From Astropecten irregularis (Eukaryota > Echinodermata > Asteroidea > Paxillosida > Astropectinidae), in NCBI GenBank assembly GCA_963971285.1, contig OZ020260.1, positions 12,930,798-12,994,797 of the forward strand: a DNA stretch of 64,000 nt. Direction: 5' to 3'. A model generated the notes under the pieces. The model saw only the letters and a program-made list of their open reading frames with translations. It was not told where the DNA came from and did no database searches. This document shows, piece by piece, positions 1-13,200 of this stretch; position 1 is the first letter of the stretch, and every line of letters starts with the position of its first letter. The translations under genes were made by a program, and so were the position numbers.

Positions 1-1225
1 GCCGAATGGTCTGTCCCTGGTCCCCGGAGAAGTTGGCGCGGACGTTCTCAAAAGCGCCCTCTTGTGATCCTAAGGTGGGAACCTGATGAAGGAATAAGAA
101 ATAAGATTCCTGTACCTTTGTTTCTTCATATGTTAGATAACCATTTCTATGAATATCAGTGGTCTTTGGTCCAAAAAGTTGGTGTACCCTTCCCCAAAAA
201 GAACGAGAAATTTACCATGAGCTGTTCGGTGGTCTCGATGGTCTTGTCCAGGGTGTGGAGGTCCTTCAGGGCCTGCTGGGCTCGGGTCGTGGCACCGATG
301 GCTGATGTCTGGTTGCAATGCTCCTCGATGGGCTTGAGCAGGTACTGCAGCATCTCCATGACTGTGTTGGCAGTGCCGCAGGTCTCCTGGTAGTGACACG
401 TGAACAGTGGGGGAAGGAAAGGAAATAGAGTTAGATGTGAATGTCCACAATCCAATACAGGAAGGAAGTACCTAGACCAAGTGGTTAAGTGCTTTAACCT
501 CAAGATATATTAAGGGAGATAAACTTGAATACTGGTCAGACCCCGGCACTGAGAAGCAAGGTCAAGCCTGAGCTTCGCCTGGGGTTTTGGGCTTCTTTAG
601 TCCCAAGTCTTGAACTATCAACTTCAAGCCATGCTTTGTCCTGGGTCATAGGTGGCACTAACCTGATTGATGGACATATAGTACACATCAATCATGGACA
701 GTATCCAGAAGCCAGGCTTTATTGATATTATTTATTGAAGCAAGTCTGTTGTAGTGAAGTTCAGGTCTGACATGAGGAGGATTTCAAGCCCAAAAACCTG
801 GGCCGTGTCTGGATTTTCAGTGGCCGGGCCTGACCAGCATTTGGGTTTCTCTCCCTTAATAGTAGAATTGACCAAAGCTGTTTTACCAAGAGGCTTAGGA
901 TGATGTCCTGAGACTGCATGAGCTGCTTGGCCAGCATCTGATGGAACTTGGCAAGCTCCTCCCCGCTCATCAGCATCAACTGCAGACCCCTGAGGCCCTC
1001 CCCGAGGAAGACGCCTCCGCCCAGAGGCCGATCGCTGGGTGACAGTGCAGTTGGCGTGGCATTGCTTGGGTGGTGCTGGTGGTGGTGGCGACGCAGGGCG
1101 CTGACCGAGGCGTTGCGGGCCTTGTCGTCAGCCAGGGTGGATGGGAGGGAGGAGAAGGGTGACGTCATGGAGGTGTTGGACATGCTGGATTCCAAGTTGG
1201 AGCCTGGCGTGCGCTTCACCAGGGC
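1..1225 (-). CDS. UBR4: UBR4 coding exons 41-43 after the UBR box, gene continues left
   Basis: Exon 41 (1225-887) begins ALVKRTPGS, matching vertebrate ALVKRTPSS, and contains a His-rich patch (RRHHHQHH). Exon 42 (386-216) encodes [20 protein letters not shown] and ends TTEQLM, matching vertebrate SSSRAQQALSELHTV and MTDQLM. Exon 43 (82-1, cut by the window edge) reads [20 protein letters not shown] and continues GDQGQTIR-like. Intron 41 contains a TTAA-flanked MITE at about 510-859. Confidence 0.94.
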
Positions 1226-4200
1226 CTGAAAGGATGAACATCAACAAACCTTTCACTGGAGGAAAATTCTTTTAATATATCTAAGGCTCTGTACAGTGCA
1301 GGAGGCTAAGTCAAACGTCTGTGCACCAAGGTTGAATCTTCAACAATGCTTAAAATAAGGAGGGCCTGACATTTCAATCCTTCCAGGATCTTTCTCAAAG
1401 GCTAAAAAGATCCTGCTAGGATCAAAACATCAGGCCCCTCCTAACTCCAAGCATTTTATGTATTTCAGGTCATTATTTTGGTTGATGAGCAGTTTGCAGC
1501 AGTTTATTAGTTTTATTTGTCAAAGAGAAACAATGACAATGCTGACTACTCCAAATAGGCAGAGAACAAGAATGTCTTGAGGCTATTGTTAAACAATTCT
1601 AACACTTGAAATTTGACGAATATCTAGTGGTAGATCATTCCACAAGGCAGGCCCTTCAATTCCACAAATTTTTTATTCGGCATTCTTTTGAAGTTTACCT
1701 GGCACGATCCGTCGTCTTTATCACCGCAATCGCAGAAGAAAGAGCCGTACTTGGCGTAGGCGACCTCGTGGCCACGATGGCAAACCCTGGCACAGACGGT
1801 GCATATCCCCACACCGTCGATCATCTTGCAGGTGTGACAGTGGTACCTGATTGGTGGCAAAGACCAAACAGAAGGCATTAATATACACATATTGACTGGC
1901 AACGGGGGCAATATAAAGAACTACTGCCCTCTGTGGTAACTCATAGTCTTAAAATAGTACAAATGAAGCTTGAATGCTGGTCGGGAGAGCCTGGCCAAAA
2001 CTGGGGCTTTGGGCCTAAAATACTCCTCTTGTCAGCTATGAACTTCAATACAATAGAGCTGCTTAAAATCAATCAAGCACAGCTTCTGGATACCGTCCAT
2101 GATCAATGTGGGCTCATTCTGTTGATCACTTAAGATTCAACTATGATCCAGGACACAGCAGGGGCTTGAAGTTGATAGTTAAAGGCTAGGGGTTATATAA
2201 GCCCAAGAGCCCAGGCAAAGCCCAGGCCTGGCCTGGCTTCTCAGTGGCTGGGCCAAACCAGTATTAAAGATTCTCACTCCTAGTAGACTGAATATGACTT
2301 ACCAGTGTTGGCTCATGAAGTCTCTCTGTGTGATGGTGTATGTACATAGCTTATTGCACAAGGAGTCTTCATCCTGCGATGACAACCACAAGTTTGAAGG
2401 TTATAAAAAAATACCCAATATTAAAGTGACTTTCTTATTGGAATTTGCCTTCATCAAGGCTAGAAGAGTTTAGGGCTGAGATATGGAGATGCTGAAGCTA
2501 ATTCTCTTAGGGTCAATTATATACTCTCAGAGGACATCAAGTCTGTTGAGGTACAGAGGTGTTCCTTGAGAATGCAGTGCAGTCAGTTGCCTCCAAATTG
2601 CCTGTGAATATTTGCGGGACAAGGCCTGGAGGCCTAGGTCCTGAGATCCTTACCGAGTCCTCCCCTCCCGAATCGTCCTCCTCCAGCATCATGTCTTCGG
2701 CCCAGTCGGAGTCAGCCTCCTGAGCCGCTGAGTCCACATCATATGCGGGAAACAAGCTCCTAGCAAGAGAACGCAAAACAAATGATGTATAAAAAACAAG
2801 AAAGCTCAGTCTGATCTGTATGCTGCATACAGAGTGCAAATCTTCAGGAAGCAGTGGTGGCAACCATGGTCAAATTGATGAGAGGTGCCCCAATTTTTCA
2901 AGGGGGGGGGGGCCACTGGAGACAATGAGATGAACATCAGTGAGGCATTCTATTCTATTATGTCTGTATTCCAAGTATATGCACCAGGGGTCGATTTCAC
3001 AAAGCCCTACAATTGATTGTAACTCGAGTTCGAAAAAATAACCCAGCTTATCCTACGACTTCTACGTGGGGCTTCAATGCATCATAAGTCCTACGATTGA
3101 TAGTAAGTTACGATGAGTTTGGTGAAATTGATCCCAGGTGTTATAAGAGTCATAAATTATATAAATTGATTTTTATGATAATCTTACTTGTCTCCTGATT
3201 GCTTCAGAGCTCCGAGCACGCTGGCGATGTAGGCCAGCAAGTAGCAGGCCGCCTCTAACACATTCTGGTGCTGCCATTGAATCCAAAACAAAATTCTAAC
3301 AATTAATCAGAATTTTAACTCATAAAAAGGCAAGCAAAGAAAATTTACTGAAGTAGGGTTCGAACCCCTGACCTCTGGAATTTGAAAATTCCGAGTATAA
3401 AGACATGGTTTGTGCACCAGACCCAAAGGATTTTGAAGCTCGAGTCACAATCAGAGAAACCAACTAGATATATTAAGAGACATTTATATTATAAGGCACA
3501 CAAAGAAAACATACTTCCGGAATTTGGAATTCAGGGTAACGCATGGCTTTACTGCAGTTTCTGAGTGGTCTGAAGAGCCAGAATCTAGATCCTGAGGGTT
3601 AGTCCGCGGATTGTGAAGCCCGAACCCCAAGGAGGTCATAATATAACAGAGCCTTTACAGAAAGCAGACAGTCACACCTACCTTTCCTTCGCCAGACTCC
3701 AATCCTAACTTCTCCACGACATCCTTGTGGGAGAGGTACTTCTTGCTGCAAGGACAATCATTCCAATCAAATTTTGATGAAATTTCAAATTTTCATCCTG
3801 ATATTATTCCATTTGGTATGAAAAGGCATCTTGTCTTCATTTTAAGGCACACTAGAGGTAAGCTACAGCTTATTAACAGGAAAATAGAGCATAGACATGG
3901 CGCTACAACAAACCTCTTCCATGTAATTGCTCAGAGCTTCCAGGGAAAGGCTAGGATCTTAGCCCGGACACTTACCAAACTGTCAGCCACTCGTTGGCCG
4001 CCCGGAACAGCTCCACGTGACCCATGCCCGACCCAGCCCCGGCCAGCATGACCATGACCGGCATCAGCTCTGAGAAGCCGAGGCTGTCCCCGGCACCGGA
4101 CAAAAGCTGCGTGCCCATCGGAATGAGAGCCTTCAAGAGCGCCGTAGCCACATCCTCCCCGACAAGGCTGCGAAGAAAGGAGGCAGAGGGACAAAGATGG

Positions 4201-7200
4201 AGACAATTTAGAGAACGGAATTGGAGGAGAGAAAACTTGTTGCTAGAGTAAACAGTTCATGTGATAACATCTAGCTCTGTTTCTTGCCTTACCTTTTCTC
4301 TTTGACGATGTGAGAGGTCAGGCTCTGGAGCAGGACCCGGTGCTCTTGGCCCTTGGCACTGGGGTTGCTGTCCTGGATGATGCGGGCCAGCCAGCCCTGC
4401 AGGGAGTCTGGGTCCACCAAGGAGAGCCGCGTCAGGGTGGAGCACAGCTTCTCCAGGGATTTATCGCCCGGTGTGTCCTCGGCTGGAAGGGAGGAGTGAG
4501 GAGGAGTTAGACATTTTATGTTTTGGGAGGAGGTTTTTCTTCTTCTTGAGTCACTATTGAGAGGTTAGACCTCTCAAGAGTTTTTGTAATACAAGGTTTA
4601 TTGACAACACATAAGTCACACTAATAAAGGTCATTCCAGACATAAGAATGACAGAAGCTGGATTAGTCTATGTCCTAGTTCAAAGGTGAGGATTCAGGAT
4701 TTGCGACTCACCCAGCTGCAAGAGCCTGTTGAAGAACTTCAGGACACGGATGCCATACTCTGATGACAGATGCTCATTGGCTGATGAGAGCAGCACCTTC
4801 ACGAGATCTGAGGATGAGAACAAAAACCCTACTGTTCATGGAGAGAACCTTTAATGCTAGTCGGGCCCAGCCACAGGCCGGGCCCTGCCTGAGACCTTAA
4901 GCATCTATAATCCCAAGCCTTGAAATACCAACTTCAAGTGCCTGCTTTGTTTAGGATTATAGTTTGCACTATTTCACCCAAATGCCCAATATAAACCTTC
5001 AGTCCTATTTATGATATTTCAGATTGATTTTATTACCTGATTCTTCAGTGTAGAAGACTTCTAGAGCTTTCTTAGCAGGTCCTTTGTCGAGTTCAGACTC
5101 TAGGGACTGGATGGCATCGCGGAAGACCGCCTCCTCCAAGCCACTGTGGAAAGATTCAGAATGAGACGCTAACTTCAGAGATGTGTAGTCCAACAAGAAT
5201 TTACTTAGGCATAAAACTTATTCCTCACTTTGGAGTGGCAAAGTGGCTCAAGGAAATCTGCATAAATTTGGGTTCGAGGAATGATCCCATGGAGTTACAA
5301 GGCAAGAGTTTGTCAAACTCAGAGCTTTGGGTTCTAAAGTTGTGGTTGACTTACCTCTGTGGTGAGGCATGCTTTGTGATGAGCTCATGGCAGGCTGAGA
5401 TCAGGCAGAGATGAAGCTTGTGGATAAACTCGTCGCTCTCACTTCCACCGATCAGGCGCTCCACGGGAACACAGGTCTGAAGGCAACAGAGAGAGAAACA
5501 GACTATCAGAATCAGATCATGTAGGGAGAGGAACTGTAATACTCGTTGAACCCAGCTACTAAAGAGCTTGGCCAGGACCTGGAGCCAATGTCATTGAGCT
5601 GCTTAGGCACCAAAAACCTTGGTAAATAAAATCAGTATGCCAGGCAAAACTCCCTGTGAATGTTATGCTTAGTATAAAACAATGGCCAAATCATCTTTTT
5701 ATTCTCCTCTCGGGACTCGGGTGGAAACAAATTGACAGAATAATGCATTATATTCAAACTACTTGAAGAAGGATTTTTAATATGTCTGGCCGCGGACTCT
5801 TACCCGCTCGGCAAAGCTCTCTGTGCTTGCATCAAGCAGCAGTGGGAAGAGGACGTCTACCAGTTCTTTCTTCCATGGTTCCTGCAGGGCGCTCACAACA
5901 CTGCCCTCATCACACCACCTGTGCAGATACAAACAGTGAGTAAGTTAGACTCTCAGACCATATCATACAGGTAAGGCCTGGGCCTTTGCTTAGGCTCTGA
6001 GGCTTCTGTAATCCAGCGTTGGTCATGGGCAGTACACTGTATCCATTGGAAGCTGGATCATAGCCAAATCACAGACTTGATGTGGGCAGGACTTCAGTCT
6101 GACTCTGGAGGAAGGAAGGACTTCCTCCATTGGTCTGGCTAGGCCATCCAGGGGCCAAGCTTCATTGATTTCAGAGCAAGCAAAAGGAGGACTTCAGGCC
6201 TGAATGCTAGGCTCGACTAGGCCAAACCAGTATTAAAGTCTCCCTCCCTACAAAGAATCTCAAATTACACCTCCAAACAAAAGAGTATCTACTGAAACCA
6301 TTCTAAACCAACATTACATCATTGAAAGGTGTACAAAGAAATATTGACTGGAGCAGGATTCGAACCTGCAAACCCTAAACCAAACATTAAATTGTCTTAC
6401 ATGAGCTGGTCCGTGCACAGTGTCACCATAGCAGTCATGACATGCTTCAGGGAGGAAGCGATGGAAAACTGCGTCTGACCTGGAGGAAACACAAACAAAC
6501 AATCAAACAAACATATTACTTTCTCTCCACTTTTTAATAATAAAAGGAATCAATGAATTATTTCACCAAAGTGAGGAAACAATTATAGGTCCACAGCTAA
6601 TTGTGAATGTCGCAAGATGATACATGGAGTCTTGCAAACTTGAGTAAAGGGAAAGCAACTTTAATACTGGTCAGACCCAGCCATTTCAAAGCCAGGCCAG
6701 GCCCAGGCCTTCAGGCCTGACATCATTGTTGTATAAGCTTTGAACTGCAATACAACAGAGCTCCTTATAAAAATCAATCAAGCCTGACTTCTGGATACTG
6801 TTCATGATAAATTTGGACTCAATCTGTCGATCAGGTTTATGCCAACTATGATCCAGGACACAGCAGGAGCTTGAAGTTGATAGTTCAGGGCTTGGGATTA
6901 TAGAAGCTCAAGACTTCAGGCAGGCCTGGCTTCTCAGTGTCTGAGCCCAACCAGCATTAAGGTTTCACACCCTTAATACTCCCTCACTCCCTCACTGACA
7001 TGATGACTCCCCATACTGCCCAACACTAATAATTGCCCCGGTCTTCTATCATAAAGAGTCATAAGTAGGTATTAAGTCATCTTCTAGCAGAAGGGGAATC
7101 CCCGTACTTACTTGACAGGGACTGGAGGTGCATTCCTAGGATGGAGTTCAGCTGGTTCTCAGACGCTATGGTGTGAGTGTTCCTCTGTCATCATACAAAT

Positions 7201-10200
7201 AAAATACAAGAAACCAACAAAAAGGTTGAGCTGGGCTGACAGTCAACAGAGCTTATAAAAGAAAGTTTATAGTCAGAATCAGTATAAAGTTGATAAAGTA
7301 TTTGACTTAAACCCTTCTGCCGAAGTTTTTTTTCCCAATGGTCAGGATTATTAGACACCTGTTCACAGAGAGTTCATCTGGCCAGGGCGAGAGTGCAAGG
7401 AGTTTGGCGTAAACAATGCAGGCACACAATGGTTGAATACCACCGGACAATAGCCCAAATTCCCGGAGGACGACAAAATCAGTGTCACCGTATCTGTGTC
7501 CGAGGCAGTTACAGATTATGCTCTGCTCGAAAATGTTGATCTATTCAAATGCAAATCAAGGAGGTATCAAAATGTACCACAATGCACACATTTCTTGGGA
7601 CAATAAAGGTTTATTGAACCTCTTGTTCCAGAGAGTACCCTCATTCAGTGTATCTCGATGGAAATTACAAAGTAATCATGAATATTCTCACGCCATGAGG
7701 CAAACTGCTATAGATGCTTCCTGTCCAGAAGGGGTTAATGGTCAGAGCATTGGCTTTGGATAACAGAGCCTTCCACACCACAAGCCAAGAGTGGTAGGGT
7801 CGAAATGAAGGTACAAAAACATACCGAAGCAGCAAATCCCTGGGCGTCGTTGTTGCTGTTGCCGGAGTTCCATTTCTCCACGGCAGTGCGGACAGCCGCC
7901 GGCAGGCCATTGATCTGCAGCAGTCCCGAAGACGTGGGCAGCCACTTGGTGGCAAAGGAGGAACTGACACGGAGGACCACACTGAAGGCAGCCAGAGACT
8001 CGAAGCCGGGGGGTCCGGCGATCTGATGCAGCAGGCAGGATCTGAAGTAAAAACACAGGAGGAGAGAGGAACAAAATGATAATAGTAATTTTGCCAAAGA
8101 GGAACTGATGAAGTTTCTTTCGCAAACAAAGGTAAAATGACAATTGAATGTAAATTCTGTGATACAAACTGCTTATTATTATTTGTACAAATAGGGTATT
8201 AGGGAGACAGGTTAGTGTCTGAAAGTGAACATTTGGGAGACATCTGGGAGTAGGGAGACATTTTGATGTCTCTCTAAGGTATCAGCTACCTTTTAAACAC
8301 TGTCCATATTTTAATAGAAGACATAGAATGCTCTCAATATGAACATATGTCAATTTCAAGTTCATTGGTTTGGAGGAGGTTTAGAAATAGGTAGGTTTGT
8401 GCACGACCCTACGGGAATGTCTCCCTAAGTACCTATCCTCAGTTATAATTATTATTATTATTAAGTGAGAGCCTTGTCGTGGTTTGTAAAAGTCATTCTC
8501 ATTAAACAGAAATCCTTAATGAAGACTCAGCTGTTACCTTGAGAAGACGGTGTACATCTTGAGCAGCTGGAAAAGGATGGGTCGGAGGTCACTCGCAATC
8601 TCCAACACTTTGTACGTCTTGGCAATCTCATCCCCGCTCTAGGAGCAGCAAATATGGATAACAAAGTACAAATAAAAAGAGGATGTTAAAAATGAAGACA
8701 ATATGTGTGCCATTTTCTAAATATCTGAAGCTAAAGACTAATAGGGAGAGAACGTTTTATAGTGGTTGGGCTTAGCCACTGAACTGGAATGCCAGGTCAG
8801 GCCTGAGCCTTTGGGTGTGAAATTCTCCTCGTCAGTCCCGAACTTCAATACAGTAGAGCTGCTTAAAATCAACTGGCTTCTGGATACTGTCCATGATCAA
8901 TGAGGACTCAATCTGTGAAACAGGTTATAATGTCAACTATGATCCAGGACACAGCAGTGGCTTCAAGTTGATAGTTCAAGACTGGGAATTACAGATGTCC
9001 AAGGGCCCCGGCAAAGTCCAGGCAAGTCCTGGCCTGGCTTCTCAGTGGCTGGGTCAAACCATTATTAAAGTTTCACCCCCTATTAAACGAAAGGCAAGTG
9101 CTTGCTGTGAGCAGCTGGAAGATAGGAACTTAAAATGGAACTTATGGAAACTTGTGGGAATTTATGGGAATTTATGAGAACTTAAAGGAACTTATAGGAA
9201 CTTGTGGGAACTTACGACGGATCCGATGAAGTGATCCTTGAGAGAGACCTCCACCTTCCTGAGGATGCAGTCCAGGAGGCAGATTGAATTCAGACTGGGC
9301 AGCTGACCGGGAGAGACAATGTCATTGGCCATCACAAACAGGGGCATGTGGGACAACTGACAAAACGAAAAAAGAAAATTGGTTCAGTAATGAAACGTGG
9401 AATGACGCGACAAAGAGAATCAACATGAATTCTACGCTCGCTACAAGATTGATCAATGAAATTGTGAAGCAGTTCATGATTTCACAAAACACTAAGATTA
9501 ATCTTAACTTTGGAGTTATCAATACAGTGGAACACTGCTACACCAAACATTTGGCTATACCGAACATCATCCTTGGCTCCAAATCAATCTTAAAGCTTGA
9601 TGAAAACGACCAGGGTCTATTTTTTTTGCATAATCGACCCAAACAAGGCTTAAAAGCCACTCTGGTTAAGAGGCTACAAGACGAAAAATCTCAGTGGAGC
9701 TAAAAGTAGAGAATTAGATTCCTCTTTAATAAAGCAATCATGGTTGTAAGATGGAGGAAAACTTGTACCAGGCCAAAGAGAGCCAAAGGAGAGTTGTACA
9801 AGAATAAAAAAGCCATTGGAAAAGCTCTACAATAGGACTCCTTTTAAAACAGCAAGTCTTTCAAAACTCTCTGCGGAAGGGCGCAAGATTTTGTTCGTAT
9901 TCACCTGTGTTCCGATCAGCTCCTGTGCCAGCTGTATATCAAACTGCACGGTGCTGCAATGCTGGGTGATGATGTCCAGAAGACTCTCAGCTTCAGACAC
10001 CGGAAGTCGCTGCTCCGACAGATGATCCTAGTTAGACCAAACGACGAAAACATTATTAAAGATTGAGCAAAGTGAGAGTCTGTGACTAAATACCAAGCAA
10101 GCCAACACAATTTCCAACGTTCACTGTGATTACCAATATAAATAAGTGCTTCTGATGCAGCCTTATGGTGGTTTTTCAATGTCATCCGCCAATGAGCAAG

Positions 10201-13200
10201 TGCAAAAGATCTAACAAAGATACCAGGGCCTGTGTGAGGACACTGAGAGGAATTTAGATATAGGTTCATGTGACACTTGGTAAACTACTCCTCTAAAGCC
10301 TCTTTCTTCAGGAAAATTAGGACAGTTGCTGGAAAACATCACACAGCTGCATCAATGTGAACAAGGTGAACAAAGACAAATTGAATGGAGCAGGATTCGA
10401 ACCTGCAACCTCTGAAAAGCTGTACCAGTGCTCTACCAACTCAGCTACCGATCCGGTATAGCACTGGTACGGTATTCAAATCCAGCTCCGATCAATTTTT
10501 CATTGTTCACTTTTCAATGACTTAAAAAAATTGGAATCAATTCAATTTGGTTTATGTCATACCCTGATCCATGCGCGGTATTTATCGTTGGCCATTCGTG
10601 GCACCCAGCGGAGGGTGTGTAGAATCTCACTCTGTGTCAGGCAGCGTTCGCTGTCAGTGTGTTGCCCCTCCAGGAGCTTCATGTAGGCAACAGAGGGCGC
10701 CAGACTACCCAGGAGACGCCAGCACACGACGGACGTGTAGTGGATTGCGCAAGAATCCTGGCAAGACAAATACAAAAAGATGGAAACCAAAAAATGTTTA
10801 TTTTTGTTCAATACATTTTACCCTATCATTTGAAAGTAATGGGTACCATCTGGGGCCAATTTCATAGAGCTGCTTAAGCACCAAAATTTGCTTAAGCACC
10901 AAAAACCTTGGTAAATAAAACCAGTTTGCCGGCCAAAACTCCTTGCGAATTTTATGATCAGCAAACAATAGCCAAATACAAGTCAAAAGCAGTAAATATC
11001 ACATGAACATTTGGTTGATAATCCTGTTTGATCAAGGAAGACTTTTCATGCTTAAGCAAATTGTGTACTTAAGCAGCTCCATGAATATGGCCCCAGGGTA
11101 CTAACGGGATATAAAATAAACGGGTACCCAACCCCTTGATTAGTACAGATAAGGTACCAACTGGGTACCAAGCGGGTACCTGTGGGATACATAACAGGAT
11201 TCTAATGGGTACCCAACTCCTTGTTTGGGTACCAACTGGGCGACCTACCATATACTGCATGGGCTTGTCCTGTTGTCTGGCGATGGTGTCGCATTCACTC
11301 CCGGCAGCCAGCAGCTCCACCAGGGTGTGGTAGACCTCACTGTACTCAAAGGCGTCATGGTACAGGACCTCGCACGCCTGAAGGTAAAAAACATAATCAA
11401 AGACCATTTTGTTTGGAATCTCTTTTCGTGCTGGGATTTATCTCTGCTGAAAATCTCTGGTTTGTACTGTTGAGATCTTCAGTGAACGTCAAAGAGAGAC
11501 CGTGATTGAATAGCTCATTTTCAGAAGGGACGATCACTCAGAAATTGCCGTGGAATGGATGAAGATGAATCTACTGTAAATATTAAGCTTCACTCTTTTT
11601 CGGAAGGCATATGGTCCTGAGAAGGACTGGTGAGAGAAAATATCTCGACTCTCCCTCCTGAGGACGGCCTGAGTACACTGGTCAAAACTTCGAGATATTT
11701 TCTCTCACAGGTCCTTCTCAGGACCACATACCTTCCGAAAAAAATTTTTATACATGGTGTCTCCGCAAGCCTTACTTAGTTCTTGTCTCTCAACCATGCA
11801 GAACTTCAAATTCTACTAATCTGTTGTAAACGTTTCTCTTTCTGGACCCTTTCAAGTCCTCACACCGAGTAAAAGTCTCTGATGAGGCCTACACCTCATC
11901 ATCCAGAGAGCAGCACTCTCTGGATGTCCAGACGCTGACGGGTGTGCTTACCTGTGGGTCCAACTGAGGCACCTCTTTCCCATTGTCCATGTCTGAGATC
12001 AGGTTGTAGAAGACGCGCTTCAAGGAGGGACCTGAAAACAGAAAAAGCCAGGACCAGGAAACATTGTGAATCTTGATAGCATAAGGGGCCAATTTCACAG
12101 AGCTGCCTAAGCACAAAATTTGCTTAAGCATGAAAAGTCCTTCTTGATCAAACAGGATTACCAACCAAATTTTCATGTTCAATTATAGAAAGATGGGGTT
12201 ATTGGGATAGTTGAGAGGAGTTAGCGTTCAGACAGACAAGAAGGCTCACCATTATCACCGATGAGAGAGCTCTCACTCATGGACACCTTGCCATAATTCT
12301 CCTCCACCTCTCGGCAAGGGTTGTAGAACTTGGTGACGGCTATGCCTCCGCGCTCCTCCTGGTACAACATGAGGGCCGGGTCGGTGCTCTGGACTGTGAA
12401 GATATTCCACTGAACCTGGAAAATTGACGAGATTTACTCCAAGTCAGTTTTCTTGCTTTCATAGTTTCAATTTGGAATGTTGGCATGTTTCCATATTAGG
12501 TCAGGTCACTAAGGGAGAGAAACGTTGATACTGGTCAAGCCCAGCCACTGAGAAGCCAGGCCAGGCCTGGGCTTTGTCTGGGCTCGTAGCTTTTATAATT
12601 GCTTGCCTTGTAATATCAACTTCAAGCCCCTGCTGTGTCCTGGATCATAATTGGAACTAACCTGATTGACAGATTGAGTCCACATTGATCATGGACAGTA
12701 TCCAGAAGCCAGGCTTTACTGATTATAAAGCAGCGGAATTGTAGTGAAATCCGGTGCTGACAGAAAGAAGATTTCAGGCCTGAAGGCCCAGGCCTGGTCA
12801 GGGTTGTCAGAGGCTGGGCCCGACCAGTTTTAAAGTTTCCCTCTCTTAATGGAGACATGATTACTATGGAGCCATTGTAGTGCAACAACTGTATTAGCAA
12901 GTATTAGGTGCAATACCCAATAAATAGTCTTGACAAGACGAGGCAACCGTTACCTGCTCAAAGAGGAAGGGCTTCGCTTGGGTGAAATGATGCACCAGGA
13001 ACTCGAAGATCAGCAGGAGGCGGCACAGAGCAAGAGGGGACTTGGTCTTCATCCAGCTGCAAACCAAAACATCCAAGAAGAGTACAGTATAAGGGTACTG
13101 TTCAGTGTCTTGCTCGTGGACAAAAGAGTCCTGATCGGGAGTCGAACGCACACTTTAATGACTCAGAGACTGAGCCTGATGGTCTAGAATACTTCACAGC

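Noticed and set aside
7665-8167. Three overlapping minus-strand frames of 120-154 codons
   Set aside because: Only the frame encoding [15 protein letters not shown] (exon 27, 8041-7825) fits UBR4 and its splice phases. The others are shadows.
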